Shown piece by piece: positions 9,801 through 20,419 of a DNA stretch of 64,000 nucleotides. How positions within the stretch are numbered: position 1 is the stretch's first letter; each line of letters begins with the position of its first letter. Under the pieces are notes generated by a model that was not told the origin of the DNA, searched no databases, and saw only the letters and a program-made list of their open reading frames with translations. This stretch comes from DATBVX01 sp963705495 (GTDB lineage: Bacteria > Pseudomonadota > Gammaproteobacteria > Steroidobacterales > Steroidobacteraceae): contig CAVPJQ010000016.1 of the NCBI GenBank assembly GCA_963705495.1, positions 1-64,000 on the forward strand. Direction: 5' to 3'. The position numbers and the translations under genes were made by a program.

Positions 9801-11138
9801 ATGCAAGAACAGAAGAAGATGAACCTGATGCAGCTGACGTTCATGGTCGCCGTGAACATGATGGGCTCCGGCATCATCATGCTGCCGGCCAACATGGCGC
9901 AGGTCGGCGCAATTTCCCTGCTGTCGTGGATCGTGACTGCGCTTGGATCGATGGCCATCGCGTACGGCTTTGCACAGGCCGGCATTTTCAATCAGCGCAG
10001 CGGCGGCATGGCGGCGTATGCGGAAGACGCGTACGGCAAGGATGGATACTTCCTGGTGTTCTTCCTGTACTTCCTGTCGCTCGCCATTGGCAACGTCGCC
10101 ATCGGCATTTCGGCCGTGGGCTATCTCGCGACTTTCTTCCCGGGAATGTCGGCGACTCCAATCGCAACGTGTATCAGTGTGATTGCCCTGCTGTGGCTGA
10201 CGACAGTCGCCAACTTCGGCGGCCCCAGCCTGACCGGCAAGATCGGTTCGGTTACGGTCTGGGGTGTCATTCTTCCGGTGGGTGCCCTTTCCCTGATCGG
10301 CTGGTTCTGGTTCAGCAAAGAGACGTTCGCCGCCGCGTGGAATCCTCAGGGATTGAGCATCGGCGCAGGCATGAACTCCAGCATCGCGCTCACCTTGTGG
10401 GCCTTCCTGGGGATGGAATCGGCCGCTCAGAACTCATCGGCGGTGGAGAACCCGAAGAAGAACGTGCCGCTGGCTTGTTTGTTCGGCACCCTGGGCGCCG
10501 CCGTCGTCTACGTCCTCTCGACTACTGTGATTCAAGGAATCGTGCCGAATGCCGAGCTCGCGGAATCCACCGGTCCCTTCGGGCTCGCATACGCGAAGAT
10601 GTTCAGTCCCACAGTGGGCATGATCATCATGGGACTCGCGGTCACGGCTTGTATCGGGTCGCTGCTCGGTTGGCAATTCACGATCGCGAACACCGGCAAG
10701 GCCGCCGCGGAAGAGCGCATGTTCCCGAAGTTCTTCGCCAAGGTGAACAAGATGGGCGCGCCGATCACCGGCATGCTCGTCTTGGGCGTCGTACAAACGC
10801 TGCTCGCGCTATCGACAATTTCACCGACGCTCAGTGAGCAGTTCAGCGCGCTCGTCAATCTCGCCGTGGTCACCAACGTCATCCCGTACGTCATAGCGCT
10901 CTCGGCGCTCGTGGTGATGATGAGGTCCGCCAAAGTTGCCCCGAACATTTTTCGGCGCAACGTTGTCATCAGCGTAATCGCGATGGGTTATAGCGTGTTT
11001 GCGCTCTATGCCTCGGGCAAGGACGCGGTGATGGGCGGCATGCTGGTGCTCGGTCTCACCTTCATCATCTGGGGATTCATTGCGCCCCGCTTTATGGCTC
11101 CGGCGTCAGCGTCAGCTGAGCGCGGTGCGAAAGCGTGA
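9801..11138 (+). CDS. PotE/CadB-family amine:amino-acid antiporter
   Basis: 445 residues, intact, about 12 transmembrane helices of the APC superfamily. It aligns by eye with E. coli PotE along its length: NMMGSGIIMLPANMAQVG near the N-terminus, the IGWFWFS segment, WAFLGMESAAQNSS, VENPKKNVPLA, and GSLLGWQFTIA. Such carriers exchange an external amino acid (ornithine, lysine or arginine) for the internal decarboxylation product. It starts 30 bases after the decarboxylase stop with a good GAAGGAGA site, so the two form one module. The PotE-like rather than AdiC-like sequence suggests that the substrate of this module may differ from that of the second module. Confidence 0.85.
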   Translation: MQEQKKMNLMQLTFMVAVNMMGSGIIMLPANMAQVGAISLLSWIVTALGSMAIAYGFAQAGIFNQRSGGMAAYAEDAYGKDGYFLVFFLYFLSLAIGNVAIGISAVGYLATFFPGMSATPIATCISVIALLWLTTVANFGGPSLTGKIGSVTVWGVILPVGALSLIGWFWFSKETFAAAWNPQGLSIGAGMNSSIALTLWAFLGMESAAQNSSAVENPKKNVPLACLFGTLGAAVVYVLSTTVIQGIVPNAELAESTGPFGLAYAKMFSPTVGMIIMGLAVTACIGSLLGWQFTIANTGKAAAEERMFPKFFAKVNKMGAPITGMLVLGVVQTLLALSTISPTLSEQFSALVNLAVVTNVIPYVIALSALVVMMRSAKVAPNIFRRNVVISVIAMGYSVFALYASGKDAVMGGMLVLGLTFIIWGFIAPRFMAPASASAERGAKA

Positions 11139-11174
11139 CTACGGCGAGCATATCCGCACGAAAGGAGAACAATC

Positions 11175-12115
11175 ATGCAAGTTGAGAGATCTGCAGCTTC
11201 GCGAGGCCATCAGCTCGCCTCGCGTGTCACCGCAGTGATCGCCGGCCTTTTCGTCTTACTCACCATGTTGCCGGCGTCTGCGGCAACACTCGATCAGATC
11301 AAGGAGACGGGCCATATCAAGTTCGGTTATTTCGCGGATGCTCGGCCCTTCACGCAGCGCAGCGACAGCGGTGCCGTCGACGGCTACTCAGCCGCGCTCT
11401 GCCAGTTGATCGCTGAGCAGGTGAAGCAACAACTGTGCGCTCTCCGATCTGACGGTGGACTGGGTGCCCGTCACGGCCGATAGCAACCTGCAGCAGGTGC
11501 AGCCGGGTAGCATCGACGTTCTGTGTACGCCTATCAGCGCGACACTGAAGCGCCGGCAGGATGTCGCGTTCTCCATTCCGGTCTTCCCGGGTGGCGTGCG
11601 GGCACTGCTGCGCGCTGATACGGCTGCGCAGCTGCGCGAAGCACTCGCCGAAAACCCCAACGTCCGGCCCGTGTGGCGCGGCTCACCCGCCGCAAAAGTG
11701 CTCGGTAAAAAGACCTTCGCAGTCGTGTCGGGGACCACGGCGGAGAGCTGGGTGACGAGTCGGATCGTGACGTTGCAGATCGACTCCAAGATCGTGTCAG
11801 TGGCGGATTATCGGTCGGCACTCCAGCAGCTGCGCGATGGCAAGGTGGACGGGGTCTTCGGCGATGGCGCCGTCATGCTGAGCGCCATGGACGAGTCCTC
11901 GCGCCAGGATTTCGTGCTGCTCGACCGCCTGTTTACGCGCGAACCGTTTGCTCTTGCGGTCCCGCGGGGACGACGAAGATTTTCGTCTTCTCGTCGATCG
12001 AACTCTCGGCCAGGTGTATGGCACCAACGGCTTTCGGACCCTCTACACGAAGTGGTTCGGTGAATTCAACGACAACACGCGCATGTTCTTCCTGTGGAAT
12101 ACGCCGACACCATGA
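11175..12115 (+). CDS. Orphan periplasmic solute-binding protein, family 3 (two frame changes)
   Basis: Starts at ATG 11175 after AAAGGAG. A signal peptide ends near MLPASA. The mature protein is of the SBP_bac_3 type (LDQIKETGHIKFGYFADARPF; VDGYSAALCQLIAEQV; the IDVLCTPISATLKRRQDVAFS region; DGVFGDGAVML). Frames change near 11440 and near 11970; the joined C-terminus ends in the typical TLYTKWFGEF motif at 12115. No ABC permease or ATPase accompanies it. Its place between two decarboxylase/antiporter modules suggests that it captures or senses an amino acid in the periplasm for them. Confidence 0.75.
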
Positions 12116-12178
12116 AGCGCTACGCGTCGCGAGCGATTAAGCAGGGAAAGTGACCAGCAGACCTGAGGAGTAGTCGAA

Positions 12179-14490
12179 ATGATTCAACGCAGCGTCAAGC
12201 GCCTGAGCATGCGTGCACTCATCGTGGACGATGAGCTCGGTACTCCGACCGCAGAGGGGCGCGCCGCGCGAGCGCTCGTACAGGAGATGCAGAGTCGCAA
12301 CATCGAGGTCGTCGAAGCGACCTCGGCCGAGGACGGCACGTCCGTCATTACGTCGGACTCGGCTATCCACGCGGTGCTGATCGACTGGACGCTGGGTGAT
12401 GACAAGGGTCATGCGCGAGCCCGCGCCTTTCTGGAATTCATCCGTTCTCGTAATGACAAGATCCCCATCTTCCTGATGGCGGAACGGGGTGAAGCCTCGG
12501 CCATCCCGGTGGAAGTGATGGAGATGGTCGATGAGTTCATCTGGACGCTGGAGGACACGGCGGCCTTCGTCGGCGGGCGCATCGCCGCTGCCATCCGCCG
12601 TTACGTCGAGCTCATGCTGCCGCCACTGGCCGCGGCCCTGATGCGCTTCACGCAGGAGTACGAATATTCCTGGCACACGCCTGGACACACGGGCGGCACC
12701 GCGTTTCTCAAGTCTCCGGTCGGCCGGATCTTCTTCGATTTTTTCGGCGAGAACCTGCTGCGCTCGGATCTTTCGATCAGCGTCGGGAGTCTGGGCTCGC
12801 TCCTCGATCACTCTGGCCCCATGGGCGAGCATGAAAGGTATGCGGCCCGCGTGTTCGGCGCCCATCGTACCTACAGCGTAACGAACGGCACCTCGATGTC
12901 GAACCGCGTGATCTTCATGGCAGCGGTTGCGCGTGACCAGATCGCGCTGTGCGATCGCAACTGTCACAAGTCGATCGAACACAGCCTCGTCATGACAGGG
13001 GCCATTCCCAACTATCTCGTGCCGCTGCGCAACCGGTACGGGATCATCGGCCCGATCCCGCCTGACCGTCTGAGCAAGGAAGCGCTCAAGGCCGCGATCA
13101 AGTCGAATCCGCTGGTGACGGAAGGACATCGACGCGCGACCCGTGCACTCGATCATCACGAACTCCACCTACGATGGCCTGTGCTACAACGCACGCCGCG
13201 TCGCAGGAGCTGCTCGACCCGAGCGTCGATCGCATCCATTTCGACGAAGCGTGGTATGCGTATGCGCGCTTCAATCCGCTGTATCGCGATCGTTACGCAA
13301 TGCATGGCGATCCCAAGGATCACAAGGGACCGACGATCTTTGCCACGCATTCGACGCACAAGCTGCTGGCCGCGTTGTCGCAGGCGTCGTTCCTGCACAT
13401 CCGCGACGGACGCAGCCCCATTCCGCATTCGCGATTCAACGAGTCCTACATGTTGCATGCGTCGACTTCCCCCCTGTATCCCATCATCGTGTCCAACGAC
13501 ATCACCGCAGCGATGATGGATGGGCCGGGTGGGCCGACGCTCACGAATGAGTCGATCCAGGAAGCCGTGGCGTTCCGGCAGACTATGGGCCGGGTTCATC
13601 GACAGTTCGCGCAGAAGCGCGACTGGTTCTTCAGGACCTGGAACGCTGACACCGTCCGCGGCGGCAAAGCCAGCAAGAAGGTGCGGTTCGAAGACGCTTC
13701 ACCCGAGCAGCTGGCCACGGATCCGGAGTGCTGGGTGCTGCATCCGGGAGAAACCTGGCACGGCTTCGGCGATCTGGAAGACGATTACTGCATGCTCGAC
13801 CCGATCAAGGTCTCGATTGTCACGCCTGGAGTGACTGACAAGGGCGGGCTTGACAAGCGCGGCATCCCGGCGAGTCTCGTCACTTCGTACCTCCACTACA
13901 AGGGCGTAGAGGTCGAGAAGACCACCGACTTCACGATCCTGGTCCTGTTCTCGATCGGTATCACGAAGGGGAAGTGGGGGACACTCCTCAACGCGTTGCT
14001 CGACTTCAAGCGCGACTACGATGGCAATGCGCCAGTCACCCAGGTGCTGCCGCACCTCGCGGCCGATGTGTACGGCACTCTCGGCCTGCGCGAGCTTGCC
14101 GACCAGATGTTTGCGCAACTCAAGGAGTCGCGGCAGACGCATTGGCTGGCCGAGGCCTTCTCGACGCTGCCAAGCCCCGCCATGACACCGAACGCGGCAT
14201 TCCAATTCCTGGTACGCGATGAGATCGAGCATGTGCCGCTCGAGAAACTCGCCGACCGTGTCCTCGCTACCAGCGTCGTGCCATATCCGCCGGGCATCCC
14301 GATGCTCATGCCTGGCGAGTCGACTGGCGCGGACGATGGCCCGTATCTCGGCTACCTGCGGGCACTCTGGTCGTGGGACAAGCGTTTCCCGGGGTTCGGG
14401 CATGACACGCACGGGGTCGAGAATCGTGACGGCACCTACTACGTTCAGTGTCTGAAGCCGGGTGCTGAGCGAGGATCAGCGCGCAAGTGA
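12179..14490 (+). CDS. adiA: AdiA-type amino-acid (arginine-like) decarboxylase, copy 2 (two frame changes)
   Basis: Also about 770 residues, a clear paralogue of copy 1 with the same wing domain (ALIVDDELGTP ... IPIFLMAE), PLP core (CDRNCHKSIEH, HFDEAWYAYARF, ATHSTHKLLAALSQ with lysine codon at 13360) and C-terminal domain (ETWHGF, VVPYPPGIPM). Frames change near 13125 and 13200; the short middle frame supplies ITNSTYDGLCYNA. GAGGAG stands upstream of the ATG at 12179. Its stop overlaps the start of an AdiC-like antiporter in a GTGA junction. That pairing supports arginine-to-agmatine chemistry, as in AdiA/AdiC acid resistance, but substrate is inferred. Confidence 0.85.
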
Positions 14491-15908
14491 GCACGCCCGG
14501 CCGCAAGATGTCGCTGTCGCAGGCGACAATGCTCGTCGCCGGCAACATGATCGGCACGGGCGTTTTTCTGCTGCCGGTCAATCTCGCTCAAGTCGGCAGC
14601 ATCGCCATCTTCGGCTGGGTCATCGCTACCGCTGGTGTGGCGGCACTCGGTCTCGCGTTCGCGAAGCTCGGTGAGCTCAACCCGCAGGAAGGCGGGCCAT
14701 ACGCTTACGCGCGCGATTTCCTCGGCCCGTTTGCCGGTTTTCAGACCAACTACGTGTACTGGTTCGGCAACTGGATCGGCAATATCGCGATCGCGGTTGC
14801 AGCAGTCGGTTACCTCGCGGAGTTGATTCCCGGGATCAGCGGCCCACCGGGAAGCGTGCTTCGCGACCGCGGCGGTGATCTGGATCCTCACGTTCGCCAA
14901 CATCCTGGGCCCACGAGCCGTCGGCGCACTGGAAACCTGGACGATGGCGCTTGCGCTGATCCCGATCCTCGGCATCGCGTTCTTCGGCTGGTTCTGGTTC
15001 AACAGCGAGACTTTCCTGGCCGGCTGGAACGTGAGCGGTGGCTCAGACATGCATGCGGTCTCACGGGCCGCTTCGATGGCGCTGTGGGCATACATGGGCA
15101 TCGAGAGCGCGACCGTATCGGCAGGTGTCATCGAGAACCCCAAGCGCAACGTGCCGCTCGCTACGCTCATCGGCCTCGGCCTCGCGGCGGTGGTCTACGT
15201 GCTGAGCTCCTCGGTGATCATGGGCATCCTGCCCAATCACGAGCTGCGCACCTCGCATGCACCGTTTGCCGAAGCGGCGCGGCTCGCGATCGGGCCTGTC
15301 GGCGCCATCATCATCAGCGTCTGCGCCGTGCTGAAGTCCGTGGGATCGCTCGGCGGCTGGATGCTGCTCGTCGGGCAGTCCGCGAAAGCGGCGGCAGACG
15401 ACGGCATGTTTCCGCGCGTATTCGCGCGCCTCAACGGTAACGGCGTTCCGGGTCGCGGGCTCGTCATCGTGGGCGTGCTGATGACGATCGTGCTGTTCGC
15501 GACCATGTCGCCGACGATCGCCGGTCAGTTCACTCGCATCGTCGATCTCGCGGTGATCCTCATCATCGTTCCCTACATCTACGCATCGGTCGCGGTGGTG
15601 AAGGTGGTCTACGACCATCACCTGCCGCGCAACGACGTTCCAGATCTACAAGTGGATCGCAATCGCGGCGGTCGTGTATTGCCTGTGGGCCATCATCGGC
15701 GGCGATCCCGACGACGGTGGTGCACGCGATGGTGGCACTGCTGATCAGCGTGCCGTTGTATCCGTTCTTCATCCGTTCCATGGAGGCAGCCAGGAAGCGC
15801 AAGGAGCTGACGCACGCTGGCAAGCGCAGCTCCTGTCTCGGGCAGTTCCCCGGCAGGTGCGAGCGCTACGCAATGAGGGGCCAACGTGAAGAAGGAATAT
15901 CGCTATGA
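14487..15908 (+). CDS. adiC: AdiC-like arginine:agmatine antiporter (frame changes)
   Basis: Starts at GTG 14487 inside the GTGA overlap with decarboxylase 2. It resembles E. coli AdiC in NMIGTGVFLLPVNLAQVG, the YWFGNWIGNIAI segment, IAFFGWFWFNSETF, WAYMGIESATVSAGVIENP, and SLGGWMLLVGQSAKAAADDG. About 12 transmembrane helices. Frames change near 14860, near 15640 and near 15715; the last readable part is a transmembrane helix and a basic tail. The end is uncertain: one frame stops at 15889, the other at 15908. Expected role: import of arginine in exchange for agmatine, which completes a proton-consuming cycle. Confidence 0.75.
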
Positions 15909-17291
15909 AGCCGTTTCGTCAACGTGTCGCACCGGGTGCGTCATTGACTACGCTCGGGCATCACTCGGCGCAGGCCTGCTTGCATCTTTTCAGTGGCTAC
16001 CGCGGTCGCCGAGGAGGAAGCTCCGCCGCCGCCTCCCCCTCCAGGCTTTCCTGCGGGACTGGACTGGAAATTCAACTTTTCCGCGAGGCTGGGGCTCGTT
16101 CGGGTTCGCCAATTCCCTGTATACCGACCCCAAGCCCGATGAGCCGTCCGGCGATCTCAGTGACAACTGGTTCGAGGGCTCGATCACAGCGGGGCATCAG
16201 CGCGGAATACGCACTCGCCAACTCATCGCAGTTCTACGGCAAAGTGAGTGGTGTTGGCGAGCGCACGTACGGAGCCGCGCCGTCGCTGGTGGGCGATGAT
16301 CATTCATCGTTCGACGTGGAGGATCTCTACATCGGCTGGCGCTCCGGCAAGATGCTAGGCGACCTCGGCGAGAACGTTCTCGATTTCACCGTCGGCCGTA
16401 CGCAGATACAGGCTCGGTCACGGCTTGTTGTTGTGGGATGGCTCCTCAGAAGGAGGCTCGCGAGGCGGCTATTGGACCAATGCGCGCAAAGCATTCGAGT
16501 TTGCGGCGATCGGGCGTTTCAAGCCCGGCAACCACACAGTCGAGGCCTTCTATCTCAAGCGGGATGAACTGCCGGAGTCGAATACCGACAGCAAACTCTG
16601 GGGCTTGAACTACGAGTACGCGTTTGGCGAGGACACGACGCTCGGCGCCACGTACATGAAGTGGGACGCAAATCGAAAACGCGCCGCAGCGGGACGGCCT
16701 CGATGTCTACGATGTGCGAGCCTTCACCGCGCCGTTTCCAAACCTGAAAGCGCTCTCCTTCGAGCTGGAGTACGCGAAGGAGGACAACGGTGATGCGCTC
16801 GATTCCGAGGCATGGAATGCTACTCGTGGCCTATCAGCTCGAGACGCCGTGGAAACCAAAGATTTCCTATCGGTACGCGTTCTTCGAGGGCGACAAACCC
16901 GCGCACGGTGAAGAACGAAGCGTTCGACGGGTTGTTCACCGGATTCTACGACTGGGGCACCTGGTGGCAGGGCGAGATCGCCGGCGAGTATTTCGTCTCG
17001 AATTCGAACCTGATTTCCCATCAGCTGCGCGTGCACACGAAGCCAACGGAGTCCATCGTCGCACCGGACTCATCTTCTACGACTTCCTGCTCGATGAGCC
17101 GGCGTCGGCAGGGGTGACGTCGGACAAGGTCGCCTACGAGCTCGACTGGTACATGGACTGGAGTCTCAACGACAACTTCGTGTTCAGTTTCGTTGCCGCG
17201 GTTGCGCGATCCGAAGGAAGCTGTCGAACAGTCCTCGGGTCGTACCGATACGTTCTACTACGGTATGATCTATCTGGCTTACAGCTTTTAA
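15905..17291 (+). CDS. Outer-membrane beta-barrel protein, alginate-export/porin-like (many frame changes)
   Basis: The start at ATG 15905 follows GAAGGA. Joined fragments give about 460 residues with barrel-type alternating aromatic segments (FEFAAIGRFKPGNHTVEAFYL, LWGLNYEYAFGEDTTLGATYM, ELEYAKEDNGD, KISYRYAFFEGD, GEIAGEYFVSNS) and a C-terminal Phe after YYGMIYLAYSF, the usual outer-membrane assembly signal. The GRTQ and WGTWWQGEI elements recall the alginate_exp family. At least six frame changes occur, so the exact family is uncertain. Lying directly behind the antiporter gene, it may be the outer-membrane route for the amino acid or amine. Confidence 0.55.
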
Positions 17292-17312
17292 CGAAAAGAA
17301 ACGGTCCTCGAT

Positions 17313-17862
17313 GTGAAGCCATCTATTTCACCGCTCGCGCGATGGTTCGCCGTTAGTTGTCGCTGCTCTGATGGCTGCACCGTGCCTGGCGGCGAGCGGT
17401 GAGTTCGCCGACAAGGCCGCGAACTTCCTCGCCGTCTTCATCATCATCGCTTTGCCGATCGGCGGAGTGGTGCTCTTCTGGCTGGTGCACATCCTTCCCG
17501 AGAAAGCCGCCGAGAAGCGCCATCACCCGCAGAAGGATGCGATCCAGGTGCTGTGCCTGCTGTCGCTCGTGTTTGGCGGCCTGCTCTGGCCACTCGCCTG
17601 GTTGTGGGCGTACACGAAGCCTGTGTTGTACAAGGCTGCCTACGGCCGCGATAAGCACGATGACTATTACGCGGAATCGGAAGGCAGCGTGTCAGCCGCT
17701 TCGGGCGAGCTGGCACTTCACGAAGAGCTGGCTCAAGTTCGCGGTGAGCTGGAAGAGCTGGAGAAACACGAGGAAGTCCCCGCTGGATTACTGGCCATCC
17801 GGGAACGCCTCGCGAGGCTCGAAGCTCGCGTGGCGCCGGGCAGTAGCGAGGGTACTCCCTGA
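17313..17862 (+). CDS. DUF3302 (YiaW-like) inner-membrane protein
   Basis: The clear coding part starts at 17371; a GTG at 17313 would give a fuller signal-like N-terminus (VKPSISPLAR...) if one base is missing near 17340. Two hydrophobic helices (FLAVFIIIALPIGGVVLFWLV and VLCLLSLVFGGLLWPLAWLWA) flank HILPEKAAEKRHHPQKDAI, the signature of DUF3302. The C-terminus is acidic and predicted coiled coil. In E. coli, yiaW lies next to the HlyD-type yiaV, and here too a HlyD gene follows in a TGATG overlap, so the pair is conserved. Function is unknown; it probably assists the adaptor. Confidence 0.75.
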
Positions 17863-18997
17863 TGGAAGCGCTACTTCTCGGCATCTACAGCTTTTTCGTC
17901 TGGCTGATCTTCTTCAAGTTCAAGTGGCTGCCCTGGAACACGACCTCGCAGGTGACCGTGGTCGTGATTCCCATCGTGGGATTGACCACCCTGATACTGA
18001 TGCTGAACGTCTACGCACCCTCATCGTCGGACGTGCGGGTCATCAAGTACGTCGTGCAGGTGGTCCCGCAGGTTCGCGGCCGCGTGATCGAAGTGCCCGT
18101 GGAAGGCAACAACCGGGTGAAGAAGGGCACTGTGCTGTTTCGTATCGATCCGACACCGTTCGAGCTGCAGGTTCACAATCTGGAAGCTCAGCTCGCGACG
18201 ACCGAAGCTTCGGTCAGCCAGCTCAATGAGGAGCTGAAGGCGGCGCAGGGCCGTACCAGCGCGGTGCGCGCCAAGCTCGCGCTCGAGCGCACTCGCGTGG
18301 AGCAGAATCGGGAGCTCGCGGCGAGCGGCGCCGGTGATCGCTTCTCGCTGGAGCAGGCTGAGGCGAATGTGAGCGAGCTCGACGCGGAGCTGCGCGCGAA
18401 CATCGCCGCCGAGGCACAAGTGCGCGCACGGCTCGGGGCAACAGTAGGCGACGATCAGGCGGAAGTCGCCCAGATCAAGGCGCAGCTTGCCAATGCCCGA
18501 TGGGAGCTGACCCAGACCGTGTTCTACGCGCCAGCCGATGGGACGATCATCAATTTGCAGCTGCGACCTGGCCAGATGGCAACCGCTCTCGGCTGCTGCC
18601 GGTGATGACGTTCGTCGAGGATGAGTTCCAGGTCATCGCGCTGTACGACCAGAACGAGCTGCACGAGGTGCAGCCCGGCGACGAGGCGGAGATCGCTCTG
18701 GAGACTTATCCCGGTCGGATCATCAAGGCGAGCGTTCACTCAATCGTGTGGGCGCAAGGTCAGGGGCAGATCCCGATGAGCGCGACCTTGCCGCAGACCG
18801 GCGCTCGTCCGCTGCCGCCCGGCCGGTTTGCGGTGCGACTCGACATCGCGCCACGCGATCGCGAGCTGTTTCTTGCGGCGGGCGCGGTCGGCCACGGCGC
18901 GATCTATACCCAGCACGGTCACCACATTCACCTCGTGCGCAGGGTGATCCTGCGTGTCGGCTCGTACATGAACTGGCTTATTCTCAAGCTGCACTGA
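17862..18997 (+). CDS. HlyD-family membrane-fusion protein (YiaV-like; one frame change)
   Basis: Start at ATG 17862 overlapping the DUF3302 stop. Two N-terminal membrane segments, then a lipoyl-like domain (VVPQVRGRVIEVPVEGNNRVKKGTVLFRIDP), a long coiled-coil hairpin rich in Glu, Ala and Arg, the second half of the lipoyl domain (FYAPADGTIINLQL), and a beta-barrel domain (FQVIALYDQNELHEVQPGDEAEIALE). Frames change near 18590. It would bridge the inner membrane to the outer-membrane factor encoded next. No dedicated inner-membrane pump of the RND, MFS or ABC class is present, which is typical of YiaV-type systems. Confidence 0.8.
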
Positions 18998-18998
18998 C

Positions 18999-20417
18999 AT
19001 GTCAGCACGCCGCGTGTCGCCCCGCTGGTCCAACGTCAGACTCTGGCTCGCTTGGAGCACAGCGATCGGGTTGATCACGGGCTGCGTCCTGCGGTCGCCG
19101 CCATCGACTGAGGAACTGCAAAAGCAGGTGCTGCCAAACGAGGCGCCGCTGCCAGAGCAGTGGACTGCTTCCGGGGTGACGTCGGGCGCTGTCGAGAGCG
19201 GATGGCTGGCAACGTTCGCGGATGCACAGCTCGATGCGCTGGTGGCCGAGGCGATCGAGCACAATGCGGACGTGCGCGTGGCGGCGGCGCGCGTCGAACA
19301 GGCTGCGGGGTATGTCCGGGTCGCGGGCGGGGAGCTCTACCCGGTGGTGGATGCACTCGGACGGGCCGGCGGTGAGATGGGCGGAGACAGTTCCGGTCTT
19401 GAGGGCGCCCTCGTCAGCGCTTCGTGGGAGCTGGACTTGTGGGGGCGCGTTCGCTACGGCAAGCAGGGTGCGGAGCAACAGTACATATCGACCGAGGCGG
19501 ACCTGACCTTCGCGCGCCAGTCGCTCGCCGCACTGGTGGCAAAGTCCTGGTTCCTCGCGACCGAGGCCTCACTGCAACGTGATCTCATCAGCGAGATGGT
19601 GGATGCTGCGGCCAAGCTCGTGGACATCTCGGAACAACGACTGCGCGTCGGAGTGGGCAGCGAACTGGACGTGGCAGCAGCGCGTGTCAGCCTGGAAAAC
19701 TATCGCGACAGCCTGGGGCAGGTGGAGCTCTCGGCAGAACAGTCGCTGCGTTCACTCGAGCTGCTGGCGGGGCGCTACCCGGCGGCGGCTATCGTGCCTC
19801 CAAAGCAGCTCGAGAACCTCCCGCCTCCCGTGCCCGCGGGACTGCCGTCCGAGCTGCTGGAGAGGCGACCCGACATCATCGCGGCCGAAAAGCGCCTGGC
19901 TGCCGCCTTCAATCTGGCCCAACAAGCGGAGGCCGCGCGGCTGCCGCGAATCTCTATCACTGGCAGCGGTTCAAATCTCACGAGCGACCTGTTCGTGCTG
20001 CAGGATCGGGACAACCCGGTCTGGAGTGTCGGTGGCAGTGTATTCGCGCCCCTGTTCCACGGTGGCGCTCTCAAGGGCCAGGTCGAGGTCCGAACCGCCG
20101 AGCAGAAGCAGGCGATGGCCGAGTACGTGCGCACGGCGCTCAAAGCATTCAGCGATGTCGAGAATGCGCTCTCCAGCGAATTTGCGCTGCAAAAGCGCGA
20201 AGACATCCTGACGGTCGCGGTTACCGAGGCCGAGCGCGCGCTGCGGCTCGCTGAAACACGCTACCGCGTCGGGTCCGGCGACCTGCGCCAGGTGCAGCAA
20301 CAACAGCTCACTTTCCACTCCTCGAGGATGACCCTTCTGAGAGTGCAGAGTGAGCGGCGCGTGCAGCGCGTAAATCTGTACCTCGCACTCGGCGGTCATT
20401 TCGCCGCACAGGCCTGA
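18999..20417 (+). CDS. NodT/OprM-type outer-membrane efflux lipoprotein
   Basis: 472 residues, intact. An N-terminal signal with lipobox LITGC is followed by two outer-membrane efflux repeats (WLATFADAQLDALVAEAIEHNADVRVA..., SWELDLWGRVRYG, LLERRPDIIAAEKRL, SITGSGSNLTSDLF). Family members form TolC-like trimers that span the outer membrane and periplasm. It begins one base after the HlyD stop, so HlyD and OMF are co-expressed. The exported substrate is unknown; polyamines or envelope material are possible given the neighbourhood. Confidence 0.88.
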   Translation: MSARRVSPRWSNVRLWLAWSTAIGLITGCVLRSPPSTEELQKQVLPNEAPLPEQWTASGVTSGAVESGWLATFADAQLDALVAEAIEHNADVRVAAARVEQAAGYVRVAGGELYPVVDALGRAGGEMGGDSSGLEGALVSASWELDLWGRVRYGKQGAEQQYISTEADLTFARQSLAALVAKSWFLATEASLQRDLISEMVDAAAKLVDISEQRLRVGVGSELDVAAARVSLENYRDSLGQVELSAEQSLRSLELLAGRYPAAAIVPPKQLENLPPPVPAGLPSELLERRPDIIAAEKRLAAAFNLAQQAEAARLPRISITGSGSNLTSDLFVLQDRDNPVWSVGGSVFAPLFHGGALKGQVEVRTAEQKQAMAEYVRTALKAFSDVENALSSEFALQKREDILTVAVTEAERALRLAETRYRVGSGDLRQVQQQQLTFHSSRMTLLRVQSERRVQRVNLYLALGGHFAAQA

Positions 20418-20419
20418 GC

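Noticed and set aside
12137..13168. 343-codon open frame on the minus strand
   Set aside because: Antisense shadow of the second AdiA-type decarboxylase, without family motifs or a ribosome site.
7460..14490. Lysine or ornithine decarboxylase as the firm call for the two PLP enzymes
   Set aside because: The ATHSTHK and ESWHGF/ETWHGF regions follow AdiA rather than LdcI or SpeC as I recall them. The substrate is still left open in the annotation.
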